Below, in pieces: positions 11,401-21,359 of a DNA stretch of 64,000 bases. How positions within the stretch are numbered: position 1 is the first letter of the stretch; every line of letters begins with the position of its first letter. Below the pieces are notes generated by a model. The model worked only from the letters and a program-made list of their open reading frames with translations, was not told the origin of the DNA and ran no database searches. Position numbers and translations under genes: made by a program. The DNA comes from Incurvaria masculella. Lineage: Eukaryota > Arthropoda > Insecta > Lepidoptera > Incurvariidae. The stretch spans positions 19,573,595 to 19,637,594 of the forward strand of contig OX335644.1 of NCBI GenBank assembly GCA_946894095.1, read 5' to 3'.

Positions 11401-14400
11401 TGACCTAACATTGATGGCATCAGACTGGATAATCAAACATGTCGGTTGCTGGAAAAACGAATACTAATTTACAGTATTTTGGGCAAATTTTGAATGTCAT
11501 TCTTTGGAAATATAGTAAGAAATCGTATGTGAAGCCGGCAGCGTTTTCGAAATTCGCGAAATTCGTTTCAAAAGTAATTTTCTGCCCCCGAAAACTCTCT
11601 AAAAAGTCTGTGACTATATTCGCGTTTGGCATATACGTTAAAGTTGGGTTGGTAGTTTTAGAAAATTGGCTACAGCGGGTCTCAAAACACGCTAGATGGC
11701 ACATCGCCGTACTTTTTTGATTGGAGGTCGTACTACTGCTTGCTGTGTTGCCGTTACATGTTTTGTAGGAATTGGCACTAAACGGTTAATGGATTTCCAC
11801 AAAATATTTGCTTAAAAGGTTCTTTAAAGTCGAGGTCCGCTTTTAACCATCGGTACCAAAAGCACGCTCAAAACTGGTTCGATTCGCGCTTACAGCCCTC
11901 AAAATGGCGTCTCGTGAGCGGTATGAAATCATCGTTGCGACACTCAATGCTCACACTTTGTAGGTAGGGCACTGTGTCTGCAATGTCAATGTCACTTTTA
12001 GAGCAATTGATTAGTTTAAAATTTGAGGTGAACTACTACAATAACGATAATGTGTTCCATGTTTGTTGTTTTGTTTCCTAAAGCGCGTACACAAACGGTC
12101 CGAACCTTTTGTAATGCTTACTGCTTTGAGCATGCAATCTGATTCGGGACGCTTGTTACGCTTTTAGCAGTGTAATAGTTTACAATTCAAATCGGAATGC
12201 GCAGTAAATAGAGAGCATCAATATCCCAAAATTGCGAAAAACAACACCAACCGAAGGAAAATTATGACTTTTGTTACGTTTTAGAGTTCCGGCGTAAAAA
12301 GCGAAAGAGACCCTTATGGTCTGGCTCGGGTGTACAGATACACAGATAGAATAGAGTTAATGACTTTAATGCCATTATGAGGCAAAAAATTGCAGCATTT
12401 CGAAAAAACACTAGTGAAAGCCAAAACGAAATAATAAAATGTATTATAAGCCAATTCAATGCCGAAATATTCTGGCATAGCTTTATGTTAACAACTTTAT
12501 AAATGTACTAACCATGTAATGTCTACTAACAACATATGGGTCATGACCTGAAATAAAAAATATTATTATTATTATGTAGTTGTGCACCAACTCATTACTT
12601 TTGCTCATAATGTCATACTTTTTGAGAAAAAACTAGATTTTTGAAATGCTAATTTTGTATGAAATCAATAGGTAGCCAGGAGTAGATGGATACAAAGAGC
12701 GGAAGTCCACATGCGGGGGTACATCTTGAGGCCCCACATCCATGTCCAGCAGTGACGGGACCCTCGGCACGTGAACACGCTCACCCTTGACCGGTTTTCT
12801 TGTACTTGGCTCGGGTTTAACGTTTTGCGGTGCGGCGGCAGGTTCGCGCACCGCGCGCCCATGGTGGAGCACGCCCGCGCTGCGCACGGCGCGTGCCCGC
12901 TCTACCGCTGCGACACCTGCGGGAAGCAGTTTAAGACGCGCGCCGGCTTCGAGTGAGTACACGACAGCGCCATACAGTACAGTATACAGTACAGTACAGA
13001 CAGTATGGGGCGGGATAATGCCATCCCGCCCCATACTGTCCGTTACAGAACGGAATCAGGCGGAATGGCTCAGCGCAACCCAGAACAGCCATGGACTTCC
13101 TATGGAACTTTTTGTTAAGAAACGAATAAGTGTGAATGAACATGTGAACGTCACCCCTCAGCTATCACGCGCGCACGCACGGCGGCTACCCGCGCTTCGC
13201 GTGCTCCCACTGCGGCCGCCGGTTCACGGCGCGCGCGGCGCTGCGCCACCACGTCGCCGCGCGCCACACGCAGCGCCGGCCGCACCTCTGCCAGCAGTGC
13301 GGGCGCGGCTTCGTCAGCGCCGGTACGTGCGACGTAGGCCGCGGTCCGAATCGCGCACAGTGTGAATAGAGATGGTCCGAATCGTGTTGACAGGTTGAGA
13401 GCCCATATTATGAATTATTTATTTATTTGATGAACGAGCATCCTAAGCTGATGTGTTCATGTCATGTAGATTGAAGGCAGGCCAGAGAGGTCATCCCATC
13501 CCTCAATAAGCGCCTCACGCACAAGCTTTTGCATCTGAAAAGAAATGTTCTACGCACAATGGTGGGAACAATGACAGGACATTGTTCACTCAACAAGCAC
13601 CTCCATAACTTGGGGGTGACGGACAGCCCTCTATGTTGTGGCTGTATGGAGACAACGGAAACAACCGCCCATGTACTGTTGGAGTGCAAGAGTGTGGCCG
13701 ACCATCGGGCGCAGACCCTGGGAGCACCGGGATCCCTTACAGAGGCCTGTAGGAATGTAAAGGGTATGCTGGACTTCTGGGACGAGCTGGGATGGCTTAC
13801 ATCACAGAACAAAAAGAACGGGTAGAAGGAGTAAGTAGGCGGAAACAGCGTAGCCACTAGTACGCGGAGCTCGGCGCACTTCGTGATTCGCGCTCAGCAG
13901 TCGTGTTTCGTCACTACTTCGGCGCTGTCGACCGCAACTACTGCACGATAAACTCGCGAAGCAAGAACGATGCCCTATTGTGCCATTTTGGAGTGCAAAA
14001 ACGATAGCCGAACACACAATTTAACAAAAGGAGGCATATCATACCATCGATAAGTTTTATTTTATTTAATTTCGATTTAAATTCGAAAATGTATGCAAAA
14101 TTTGACGAACACTTCAAAAGTCAAACAAAAATTTACTCTAATACCCACATTTTAAGGATTGGTTTGCATCAATCTCATACAGTGTTCTCGAAATTTCTGT
14201 CATTCACGATTATTTTTATATTCTAAGGTGATGCCTCAGCTACTCAATAAGGGATGTGACACATCGAATCGACATTGAGCTATCGATGTTTATGTATGTT
14301 TACAGTGATGATTGGACATGGATGATTAATATAACAACAATTGTTATTAAATTAGGATATTACACCGCATTCCCGAGAGAGCTTTAGTGCTATGGCTATA

Positions 14401-17400
14401 TTAAACTAGTCAGAAAACGAGTACTGGTTCATTACCGCACCGGCTGTATTTTATTGAATTTTATTGTACCAACCTAGGCTGGTTTCCGGTATATCACTTA
14501 CCCCTGTTTTCACCACCTCCAGTTACCTGAAATCCGATAGTTAACTTTCGGCTACATGCAATATTTGTATGATGTAACTGAAAGATAACTTTGGGATTTT
14601 TGTAGCTGGAGGTGGTGGAACCGGGCGTTAGTAATTCGCATATAATTATGTATTATACCTACATTACAAAAAAAAAACAATGTAATCTGAAATCTGCACT
14701 CTCTCTGTTTCTGTTTGTATATTAATATAACGGAAACAATTATTAAATAATGAACTGAATCTTTCTTAATTAATGTTTAAAGGCTAGATTAAACTAACTG
14801 ATTCTGAATGGTAAATAAATATATTGACTGACATCTAGTGGTTGGGGGCAAATGTTTGTGGTTGGCGATCGAACCTGGACACAAACTTTCACGAGAATCG
14901 GTTTAGAAATGCGACTTGTAGAGGAGAACAGCCGCATAGGCGGACAGCCGGTCGCCGGATATACGAAAGCATTTTTGCCCAAGCTGAAACGAGAAACTTC
15001 GCGCTTCGCTCGGTCAAAACGTTACGATATATTGTTTAATAAAATGTAGTACAAAATATATCGATACTCTGACGGATGACGTCACGATTTAGCCACATCC
15101 CTAATTGAGTAGCTCTCATGACTATGCAGTGCTGGGATTTTATCATATTTGTGCGATAAATGTACCGTCGGTACTATTTAATACCGTGACATTAAAACCT
15201 TTAAATATATTATTATCAGTCCTAAGATACGAAAATTGTCACTTCGCTTCAAATAGAATCACATTTTGCAATATTTGAATGTTATTTCTTAGATATACAA
15301 TGAATACTAAGGCCTAGTCTTCCAGTTCGGAAAATAGGACCGTAAATACTGATTATCACAATGAGGCTTTTTTGTTTATTAGGACTTACTTGGTCGTGGT
15401 ACGATACTTTTAGTCATTTTATCTCAGATTATAATAATTTTCCAAATAATACGGTAATATTTTGTTAGATTCGTCAAAACACTCCAACACTGTAAATGAG
15501 TAGCTTTGACATATTCGAGTAGCGCGTGGTTTTGTCGTGTGACGTAAATCACCTATAACAACGCAAATAGTAAGCAACTTTGCTGTATACACATAAGGTT
15601 ACTTTATCCTTAAACTTAATTTTCATTTCCTGCATTTTATTTGTAGTTTAAGATTTGCTCCATGTAGATCAACTAGAGAAAGTCATTACTACATGTTAAA
15701 AGTCGGTAATTAACAAATCAATCTGTTTTGAAATAAGGCCTAGTTTCGATTGCGTTTGAAAATTAAATACTTTATTTTGCTTCAATGATGTGTAGCCAAC
15801 CAGAGGAACGATTTCAATGTGATCGAAAATAGGAGACAATCATGTTCGTGTGCGTAGAGTCACGGCGGTTTCCTTACAAACCCTCGTCTATGCTATTTCT
15901 ATCCCTTCTTTGTTCTGTGGCTTACATAGTCACTTTTGTTACGCACAATGGCCTCTCTGTGAAGTAGGCTTAGCGCGGAAAACATTTTGCCCAACTAACT
16001 AACTGTGTTCATGTTTGGGTTCACTGGTGCTTTGTTATTACGGTTACTTTAGTTTATTGTTTTTAGGTGTTTGTCAAGCCTGTTTTTAAAAGAATTGGTG
16101 GTGGGTGATTGAACGACATCTTCTGGCAGCTTACAAATTACAAATCACTTATCGGAATTTTACTGAGCTCTTCGATTCCGCATGTTTACACTGTTGAATA
16201 GAGCTGGCGAAATGTCCATAGCCAAATGCCATTGCAAGGACACAGAGGCTTTGAGCACGGTCAGCGCGATTCGGACCACGGCCAGTTTGAAGTGACGTGC
16301 GAACGTCGTCCTGCAGCTATCACACGCGCACGGCGCCTACCCGCGTTCTTCGCGCGCGCACCACCGCCATGTCACCGCGCAGGACGCAGCGCCGGCTGCC
16401 CCTCTGCCAGTGTGATGTAGTTTGAAGTACAATGTATACCTTTTAAGTTTTGTTGTTTAAATATGTAGTAGTTTGCATTAAAACAAATGTGTGTGTAAAC
16501 AAAATATTCTTGTTGTCCAGGATATTAATGGCTGAATGTGGTTTCACAGAATAGATCAGTTGCTTAGAGCAATAGGCATGTAATCCAAAGGTCCCAAGTT
16601 CGAATCCAGCTTCGGACGAATGTCACAACAAAAAATTCAAATATAATACATATTCACTTCATATGTAGATGTCGCTGAAACTCAAAGTAATAAGATAATA
16701 GCAATGTCGTATCCATTAAATACATAAAAAACGTATCAATACCAAAACTGAAAAAATCTTTTATTACATTTCGTAGTTAGGTTTCAAGTATAACTTTAGG
16801 TAAATTTAAGTATTCAAATAAAACACCGACTGGTTATTATTGTAAAACTACATAGTAGGTATCAAAATTTCTAGACAATCCGTATACAATGATATCACCA
16901 ACTACAACAGATACCAACAACTATTTTTTGTAGCCAATATAGCTAACACAACCACTTGGCGCAGGCAGACCGACATATTTAGTATCAGAGGGTTGGTCTT
17001 TATCCTGTGAACCCAGTTTCAGCTATTAACATTATCGTTGCATCGTTTCATGGTCCTTGCTTACGGTGACGCTTGGTAACCGCTGTCCCCATAATATGGT
17101 TGAGAGAGACGATGGCTGGACCCAGCGGTGAACGGGTGCTGTTTTAAAAAAAGTTAACGAACGTATGTGTCCGCAGACCACCTCCGCAAGCACCTGCTTC
17201 TGACGCACGGCGGGCGGCGGGACCACCTGTGCGCGACGTGCGGTCTCGCCTTCCAGCAGGCGTCGCACGCGCGCCAGCACCAGTGGGTGCACACCGGCGT
17301 CAAGCCGCACCCCTGCCAGTACTGCGGGGGCCGCTATTCGTCACGTGGTGCACTGAAGGTGATATTATACTGCCTATCATACATATACGTATCTAAATTT

Positions 17401-18973
17401 TTAGCGAACTTTTGAAAGAAACTCTGGAAGTAAATCTCAACTGAGCCTATATTATGAGTTACAAATCACCACAAAAAATCGCTAAGATCATCGATTCCAC
17501 ATACATCATTGAATAGAGGAAGCATTTGGGGGGATGCACTAAATCGCCCGTCCACTGATTTTTATATTTGTCTAGAAATATGAAATAATATAAATGTGTT
17601 GAAAATATGAATATACACAAAAGGTATCCTTCAAATGCCTACTCTATTCAATGCTGTAAACCTGCGGCATCGATGTCTTGCGATTTTTCGATAAGTGATT
17701 TGTAACTTGTAATAGAGGCTCAGTCCATGCATGCGATCATTGACACTTCACTTTTCGTGGCAATACAAACGGCGATCGCAAAAAGGCACACTGATACGCA
17801 CCAGCCTTATTGTGCAGGTGCAAGGCCACACAATCGCCCAATTTTGCTAGCCCGATGCCAAAATTATGATGATAAAATGATGAGACCAAATATTATATTA
17901 TCTATAGATGAGACTGTATCTCATTTCAATATGTGTTAAAATAAATAAAAAAACAACTTTGTTTTTTTGACAACATTTTTGTCAGGGGGTAGGCAAAGGA
18001 CCTTTCCATACAGTCGCGTTCACATGAGATCTAAACACCCTCCCTGTTACTAATAAACCCAGATCATCGTCTGAATAGTTATACGATGTTTTGTCCCTTT
18101 CTCTCGAATTCGAAATGCGCATGTCAATGCAAAGGGCAAAAAATTGTATAACTATTCGGAAGATGATCTTGGTTTATTAGCAACAAAGCCTGTATGAATG
18201 TAAATTAATCTGAATGTGTCTCCGGTGCAGAAGCACCAGTTGCGCCTGCACGGTGCGGAGTGGGCGCGCGAGCGCGCCGCCACCGAGGCGGAGTGGCGGC
18301 GGCGCGAGCGCGACGAGCGACGCGCCGCCGCACCCGCCTGCCGCCGCGGTCAGTTCCACTTGATTCATTGATTTATTGACTCGACAGAAATTATTACGTT
18401 CTATGACAGTGACGCTCACATAGTATATTTTTAGGGGGTTCCTAGGTTAGTGGTGCAGGAACTTGCCTTGCATGCCAGAGGTCTGGGTTCAAATCCCACT
18501 GCACCACTTTTCTGTTTCCGATTTCGATAAGTGTATTTTGTCAAGAATGCGAGCTGTTCCATGGTTCGGATCCATGTAAAATTTTAGGTCCCATTGCTCT
18601 ACTAGGTGGTAGGGGTAAACCCTACCCGGATTAGTACCATCGCATTGGATGATCGATTGATTGGCAGCAATGTCCATGAAAAATAATTTTCCATGTTTTC
18701 CAACTAGTTAAATGCAGCAGTGCTGTCCTGGCATGGCACCTGAATCCTTTTGGAACGCGATGTGTTGGGATATCATGAATGTAGGTGTGGCATTAGCCAT
18801 CGATGTCCAGTTACATAAAAAAATGTCGGAAAACTATTACAATGTAAAACGTGACTAACTCTGAGAGTGAAAATTCAGTAACTCATGTCGCCAATGCTTG
18901 CGCAGTGTTGGAGGTCACCGAAGAGTTCGAAGAATTAGAAGAAGACATAGATGCGGACCTGCCAAGTGGGTGA
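5244..18973 (+). CDS. ZAD-C2H2 zinc-finger protein, complete gene with ten fingers
   Basis: Exons: A 5244-5402 or B 7042-7161, then 7423-8460, 8832-8897, 9601-9776, 10785-10851, 11327-11379, 12842-12952, 13162-13322, 17177-17358, 18231-18348 and 18906-18973 (stop TGA). Every junction is AG/GT and every phase fits. The product is 719 residues with exon B or 732 with exon A. The N-terminal zinc-finger-associated domain has ligands C4, C7, C51 and C54 (B form); ZADs mediate dimerisation. Two C2H2 fingers follow at about 133-181, then an acidic linker, then eight fingers, mostly split across exons; the second of these eight ends in Cys (LRCRHCHTKF...HKMAAC). The tail is Arg/Glu-rich, ending VTEEFEELEEDIDADLPSG. 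The family consists of nuclear DNA-binding, probable transcription regulators; this member was not recognised by name. Codon use is GC-rich from exon 9601 on. Confidence 0.9.
5735..5905 (+). mobile_element. tRNA-derived SINE, partial
   Basis: Plus orientation; TGTTTTCCACCCAGTTTACT, TTCCTGACATGGTAGGTACT and a degenerate TTGGGTTTTTATCATGACAG match the 3' half of the SINE. It lies between the two alternative ZAD exons. Confidence 0.55.
5940..6240 (+). mobile_element. tRNA-derived SINE, nearly complete body
   Basis: Plus orientation; ATCATGGTTCGGATTCCACG, CTAGGTGGTAAGATTAATCC and GTGTTTTCTATCCAGTTCAA in order, ending in a CCATGTCCAGGTACATAAAA-type tail. Confidence 0.7.
7042..7161 (+). CDS. Alternative ZAD first-half exon B
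   Basis: Starts at ATG 7042, eleven bases after a clean acceptor (TTGCTTACAG at 7022-7031). It encodes MELCRMCLKFDATESLHEWR and ends LLELLHSLTQVE with a GTATCT donor, phase 0. The first zinc-ligand pair CRMC joins the second pair ICLTC in the exon at 7423 to form a normal ZAD. It is closer to the shared exons than exon A and gives the more conventional start. Confidence 0.8.
8555..8720 (-). mobile_element. tRNA-derived SINE, partial
   Basis: TCAATATGATGGTACCAACC and GCGGACCTACATCATTACAT match the middle of the SINE; head side on the minus strand. It lies in the intron after the large ZAD-linker exon. Confidence 0.6.
9222..9290. repeat. Palindromic GTGAATCACCGGCGAATG motif cluster
   Basis: AAGCATTCACAGGTGAATCA and GACTGTGAATCACCGGCGAA form inverted arms around CATGTGA. 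The same motif family is seen near 4845, 23788 and 63335. Confidence 0.5.
9392..9585 (-). mobile_element. tRNA-derived SINE, diverged
   Basis: TTTTTAATTGCCGCTTTGAA, CCAATGCGATGATATACCCC and TACAATTTTACATTGGTTCA are SINE body blocks in minus orientation. It ends just upstream of the acceptor at 9599-9600. Confidence 0.6.
9945..10060 (+). repeat. Dispersed repeat R, copy 1 (inverted partner at 16930-17040)
   Basis: Contains CTGAAACTGGGTTCACAGGA and GTCTGCCTGCGCCAAGTGGT; the complement of both blocks appears in the same spacing at 16930-17040. Both copies lie in introns of the ZAD gene. Confidence 0.6.
10975..11230 (-). mobile_element. tRNA-derived SINE
   Basis: TTTCATTGCCGCTTCAACCA, TCAATGGGATGGTACCGACT and GGACCAACAGTTTTACGTGG in order, minus orientation, in the intron before the exon at 11327. 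Confidence 0.65.
11400..12640. other. Intron stretch with no recognised feature
   Basis: AT-rich intron of the ZAD gene between exons 11327-11379 and 12842-12952. Two short open frames overlap on opposite strands at 11420-11720, but neither resembles a protein family. No inverted ends or target duplications were seen. Confidence 0.4.
12645..12800 (-). repeat. Dispersed repeat ending in AAAACCGGTCAAG, copy close to an exon acceptor
   Basis: Read on the minus strand it shows AAAACCGGTCAAG, CGTGCCGAGGGTC and, at its end, TTTCATACAAAATTAGCATT. The same blocks occur in plus orientation at 37175-37350. It stops about 40 bp before the exon acceptor at 12840-12841. Confidence 0.55.
13000..13039. repeat. 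Perfect 17-bp hairpin in a 209-bp intron
   Basis: Arms ACAGTATGGGGCGGGAT (13000-13016) and ATCCCGCCCCATACTGT (13023-13039) are exact complements around the loop AATGCC. It lies just after a short ACAGT-rich repeat in the intron between the exons ending 12952 and starting 13162. Confidence 0.8.
13480..13830 (+). mobile_element. Non-LTR retrotransposon C-terminal fragment with CCHC-type motif
   Basis: An open frame of about 100 residues reads LKRNVLRTMVGTMTGHCSLN, HLHNLGVTDSPLCCGCMETT, ETTAHVLLECKSVADHR and MLDFWDELGW. The C-x2-C...H-x4-C arrangement after a helical segment is the carboxy end of R1/I-type LINE ORF2. The RT itself is absent, so this is a heavily 5'-truncated copy in the intron after exon 13162-13322. 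Confidence 0.8.
13970..14056 (+). pseudogene. THAP-domain N-terminal fragment
   Basis: ATG at 13970 opens a short frame reading MPYCAILECKNDSRTHNLTK then GGISYHR and a stop. Met-Pro, the two spaced cysteines and the GISxHR end match the start of a THAP zinc-binding domain, found in P-element-type transposases and in domesticated cellular proteins. The rest of the domain is missing. It could also be a first exon cut by later insertions. Confidence 0.5.
14237..15117. mobile_element. DNA element with inverted ends carrying a nested hairpin MITE
   Basis: AGCTACTCAATAAGGGATGT at the left is matched by the complement of ACATCCCTAATTGAGTAGCT at the right, 880 bp apart. No transposase is recognisable. 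The palindromic MITE at 14497-14630 is inserted inside. Confidence 0.65.
14497..14630. mobile_element. Palindromic about 130-bp MITE, copy 2
   Basis: Same hairpin as the copy at 3551-3680: CCCCTGTTTTCACCACCTCC at the left, GGAGGTGGTGGAACCGGGCG at the right, and ATAGTTAACTTTCGGCTACA inside. Confidence 0.75.
15118..16290. other. Intron stretch with no recognised feature
   Basis: AT-rich sequence in the long ZAD-gene intron. No open frame or clear repeat was found. Positions 16150-16210 weakly resemble the arm of the MITE at 17441-17723. Confidence 0.4.
16300..16420 (+). pseudogene. Decayed copy of ZAD-gene exon 13162-13322
   Basis: CAGCTATCACACGCGCACGG, GCGCACCACCGCCATGTCAC and CAGCGCCGGCTGCCCCTCTG follow the same order as in the true exon (CAGCTATCACGCGCGCACGC ... 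CAGCGCCGGCCGCACCTCTG). Deletions remove the zinc ligands and destroy the frame. The real exon lies 3.1 kb upstream in the same gene. Confidence 0.75.
16540..16620 (+). repeat. tRNA-like sequence, probably a SINE head or tRNA relic
   Basis: A-box-like TTGCTTAGAGCAATAGGC and B-box-like AAGTTCGAATCC have tRNA-like spacing, but the acceptor stem does not pair. It is therefore not called a functional tRNA. Confidence 0.35.
16930..17040 (-). repeat. Dispersed repeat R, copy 2
   Basis: Inverted copy of 9945-10060, including ACCACTTGGCGCAGGCAGAC and TCCTGTGAACCCAGTTTCAG. Confidence 0.6.
17441..17723. mobile_element. MITE with long inverted ends
   Basis: Left end CTGAGCCTATATTATGAGTT then ACAAATCA; right end TGATTTGTAACTTGTAATAG then AGGCTCAG. 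Internal arms around ATCGATTCCACATACATCAT and TGCGGCATCGATGTCTTGCG continue the hairpin. Confidence 0.7.
18049..18180. mobile_element. Hairpin MITE
   Basis: ACTAATAAACCCAGATCATC and TGAATAGTTATAC at the left oppose GTATAACTATTCGGAAGATG and ATCTTGGTTTATTAG at the right. It is about 130 bp long with no coding content. Confidence 0.65.
18430..18832 (+). mobile_element. tRNA-derived SINE, full-length reference copy
   Basis: About 400 bp. The tRNA-like head has A-box-like GGTTAGTGGTGCAGG and B-box-like GGGTTCAAATCCCACTGCAC. The body contains TTCCATGGTTCGGATCCATG, CTACTAGGTGGTAGGGGTAA and TGTCCTGGCATGGCACCTGA. The 3' end is GTCCAGTTACATAAAAAAAT. It lies in the last intron of the ZAD gene. Confidence 0.85.
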
Positions 18974-20330
18974 TTGTGCTGTGGAAATACCTCGGGATTC
19001 GCCTACTGTAACTGTCATTTTAATATACAACGAACAGTGCGTAGTAATTCTGAACCGTAATTAATGCGTCCTCACAATTCATCTCAAACATAACCTAAAA
19101 ATACTTTTGTTTACTGATAAACAGTATATAATTTAGCTTCTTCACACGGCACTAATCTGTACATTTAAGTACCTATTGTGTCTGTAAAAATATAAACTAA
19201 ATTAACCTAATCATTTATGTGAGTGCAAAAATACTTTTAGCTTAGTCCCGGGCCAGCGGGGGAAGCAGCTGCCCCTCCCTGCTCCCCCTAGAGTCTACAA
19301 ACTGTACCTATCCTCATTATATAGACTTGCCGCACTTAGGCCAACCTGGGCCATCAGTCGACGATGCACCTGGCTAAGTCAACATATCTCGTGTCATATT
19401 TTTATTTTACCGGGCTCCACTCGGGTGAATGCCCAAAACGAAACTGGCCCGAGCTAGTAATATATAAAATCTTATACTACTAATTATTTCTTTTAATTAC
19501 TTGTTTTGAGTTTCAAGAATGGGTCCGGATATATTTGGTTAAACCATTGTTGTTATTATATTCTTGGATTATGATTTAGAAGTTTCTTCAAAAAAATTTG
19601 TTGAGTAATAGTAAGTGATACTTGAGATGTATGAGGAAATTATTATTGAACAAGGTGGTTCATCGTTGTATGTGTGAGCCAAAATGGAACACATTAATGT
19701 CGCCATGCATAAAACTGCCATAGTTGCGGCTTGGCCAATTCTTTTATATTATATTTTTGTAGATTCAGATATATCCCAGTAGTTTATTTTATGCATTATA
19801 CCTACATTTCAAGTTTATTGCGTTTAAAAAAAGTCAGCAGATACAACTTTAGTATCATTACTTTTCTATTCTATTCTTTTGAATTCTGGATTTTTTTTAA
19901 ATAAGTTATGTGTATAATTGAAAAATATAATAAATGTTAAAGAATGTTTACTGCAGGTAGAAGTAAAATATTTTTCTGATTATTGCCGTTTACTTTAAAG
20001 AGCGATGCTTTTCCGATGTACCACCTCCTTTCTATTTATACCAAATGAATTCTTTCTACAAATTAATAAACCACCTATTATTTTCAAATGATTTTATTAG
20101 ACAGAACTTTTGTGTTTTTTATAACATTGCCTTGTGAAACAACCACATCAATAAAAGTATTACTATTTTCAAAGAATAGTGGTTTTATTACATATATTGT
20201 AATCTTTTTGGTTGGTTTTGTTGAGAGTGGCAACACTTTTGAAAAACATTATCTGTCACTGCGAGTCACGGTCGCTTGTCTGTCATGATACGGCTCAAGA
20301 TCACTCGTATGTCTGTCACAAACGATTAAG
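18974..20330. other. Sequence 3' of the ZAD gene, no gene found
   Basis: It begins with the 3' untranslated sequence of the ZAD gene. An AATAAA lies at 19929-19934, but it is nearly 1 kb from the stop, so the cleavage site is uncertain. 19400-19460 (ACCGGGCTCCACTCGGGTGA) resembles, in inverted form, the repeat end near 520-540. Confidence 0.4.
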
Positions 20331-20359
20331 TATATATTGGTGTCTCAATCACACAAGAA

Positions 20360-20620
20360 TCTAACATGTTTAAAAAAGGGGAGCCTTCCCGAAGAGACTG
20401 ACTCATTCACGGGCACGACACAAAATCGTGCTATTGCACACTGGCACCGTCTCTCTTTCAAAGTAAAACGCAATTTCTGTGATAAGGATGCAACATTCCA
20501 CAAAGCAACCATGCGTATAGTGTATGGTTTAGTTAGATTAACATTTTTGTATATTTCAAAACGACTTATAGCTAAAAGTAAATAACGAATGCTGTAGTGA
20601 AAAAGGACCTCAGTACAAGA
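20360..20620 (+). mobile_element. TTAA MITE family M, diverged fragment
   Basis: GACTCATTCACGGGCACGAC, AAAATCGTGCTATTGCACAC and GCGTATAGTGTATGGTTTAG match the left half of the copy at 44333-44882. Both termini are lost. Confidence 0.6.
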
Positions 20621-21090
20621 TAGTCCAAAGTTTACACTTTCGGTTGAAGGTCAAATAAGTTGAAATTTGGCAACAATGTGAAAGGCAACTTGTAAATAGA
20701 ACCATTGCTCAACTTGGTTTTTACCCATTTTAACACGGTTTTTAACTACAAACATTTGCACTGTAGATTACTCTTCAATTTAGATGTCGCCGTTTAAACC
20801 TAAATGTTTGAATGTTTGTGAAATAAAATGCACATGTTTTATAAACTATTTCGAGCAGAGATTGATTAATATGTTGGTTGGTCGGATTGCACATAGCACT
20901 CTAATAAACCAACAACTATTATTTGCTATAATACTTTTTTATAAAATTTATATAAAATTAATAATTTCAACTACAATAATTTATTATTGAAGAAACAGCC
21001 ATTAAAATACAAACATCTCCAATTCAAATAGAAAGGGCCATATAACAGCATTCAAATATATAATATTTTCATGATAAATAACTAAACAAT

Positions 21091-21330
21091 AAGGCTGGAG
21101 TGCACTGCCTCTGCTCCTCTATTCTTCGAATTCCGTATTCCAGAATTAAAAGTGTTTCCATTGAGCATAGCATTTTGATAGCGGTTGTCAAAGCGTATTT
21201 ACTGATGGAGATGAAAATATTTAATCAATCGGGAACATTCTCACCGTAAAAAACGCTCTGACAACCGCTGTCAAGCAGACAATATTTAACAATAACATTA
21301 AGCATAACCGTAGACAGTGCACTCCAGCCT
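21091..21330. mobile_element. MITE with inverted ends AAGGCTGGAGTGCACTG
   Basis: Terminal repeats at 21091-21107 and 21315-21330 are nearly perfect complements. A second inverted pair lies inside: AGCGGTTGTCAAAGCGTATT and the complement of AAACGCTCTGACAACCGCTG. Confidence 0.75.
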
Positions 21331-21359
21331 CCAGCTAAACCTTAACATAGTGCTACTAG

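Noticed and set aside
12787..13365. 192-codon plus-strand frame
   Set aside because: Reads through an intron and covers two true zinc-finger exons in the wrong frame.
13462..13857. 131-codon minus-strand frame
   Set aside because: Antisense to the LINE carboxy-terminal fragment, which has recognisable motifs on the plus strand.
16540..16620. Possible tRNA gene
   Set aside because: A and B box-like motifs are present, but the acceptor stem does not pair, so only a tRNA-like relic is called.
20337..20585. 82-codon plus-strand frame
   Set aside because: Lies within a degraded TTAA MITE whose other copies have no matching open frame.
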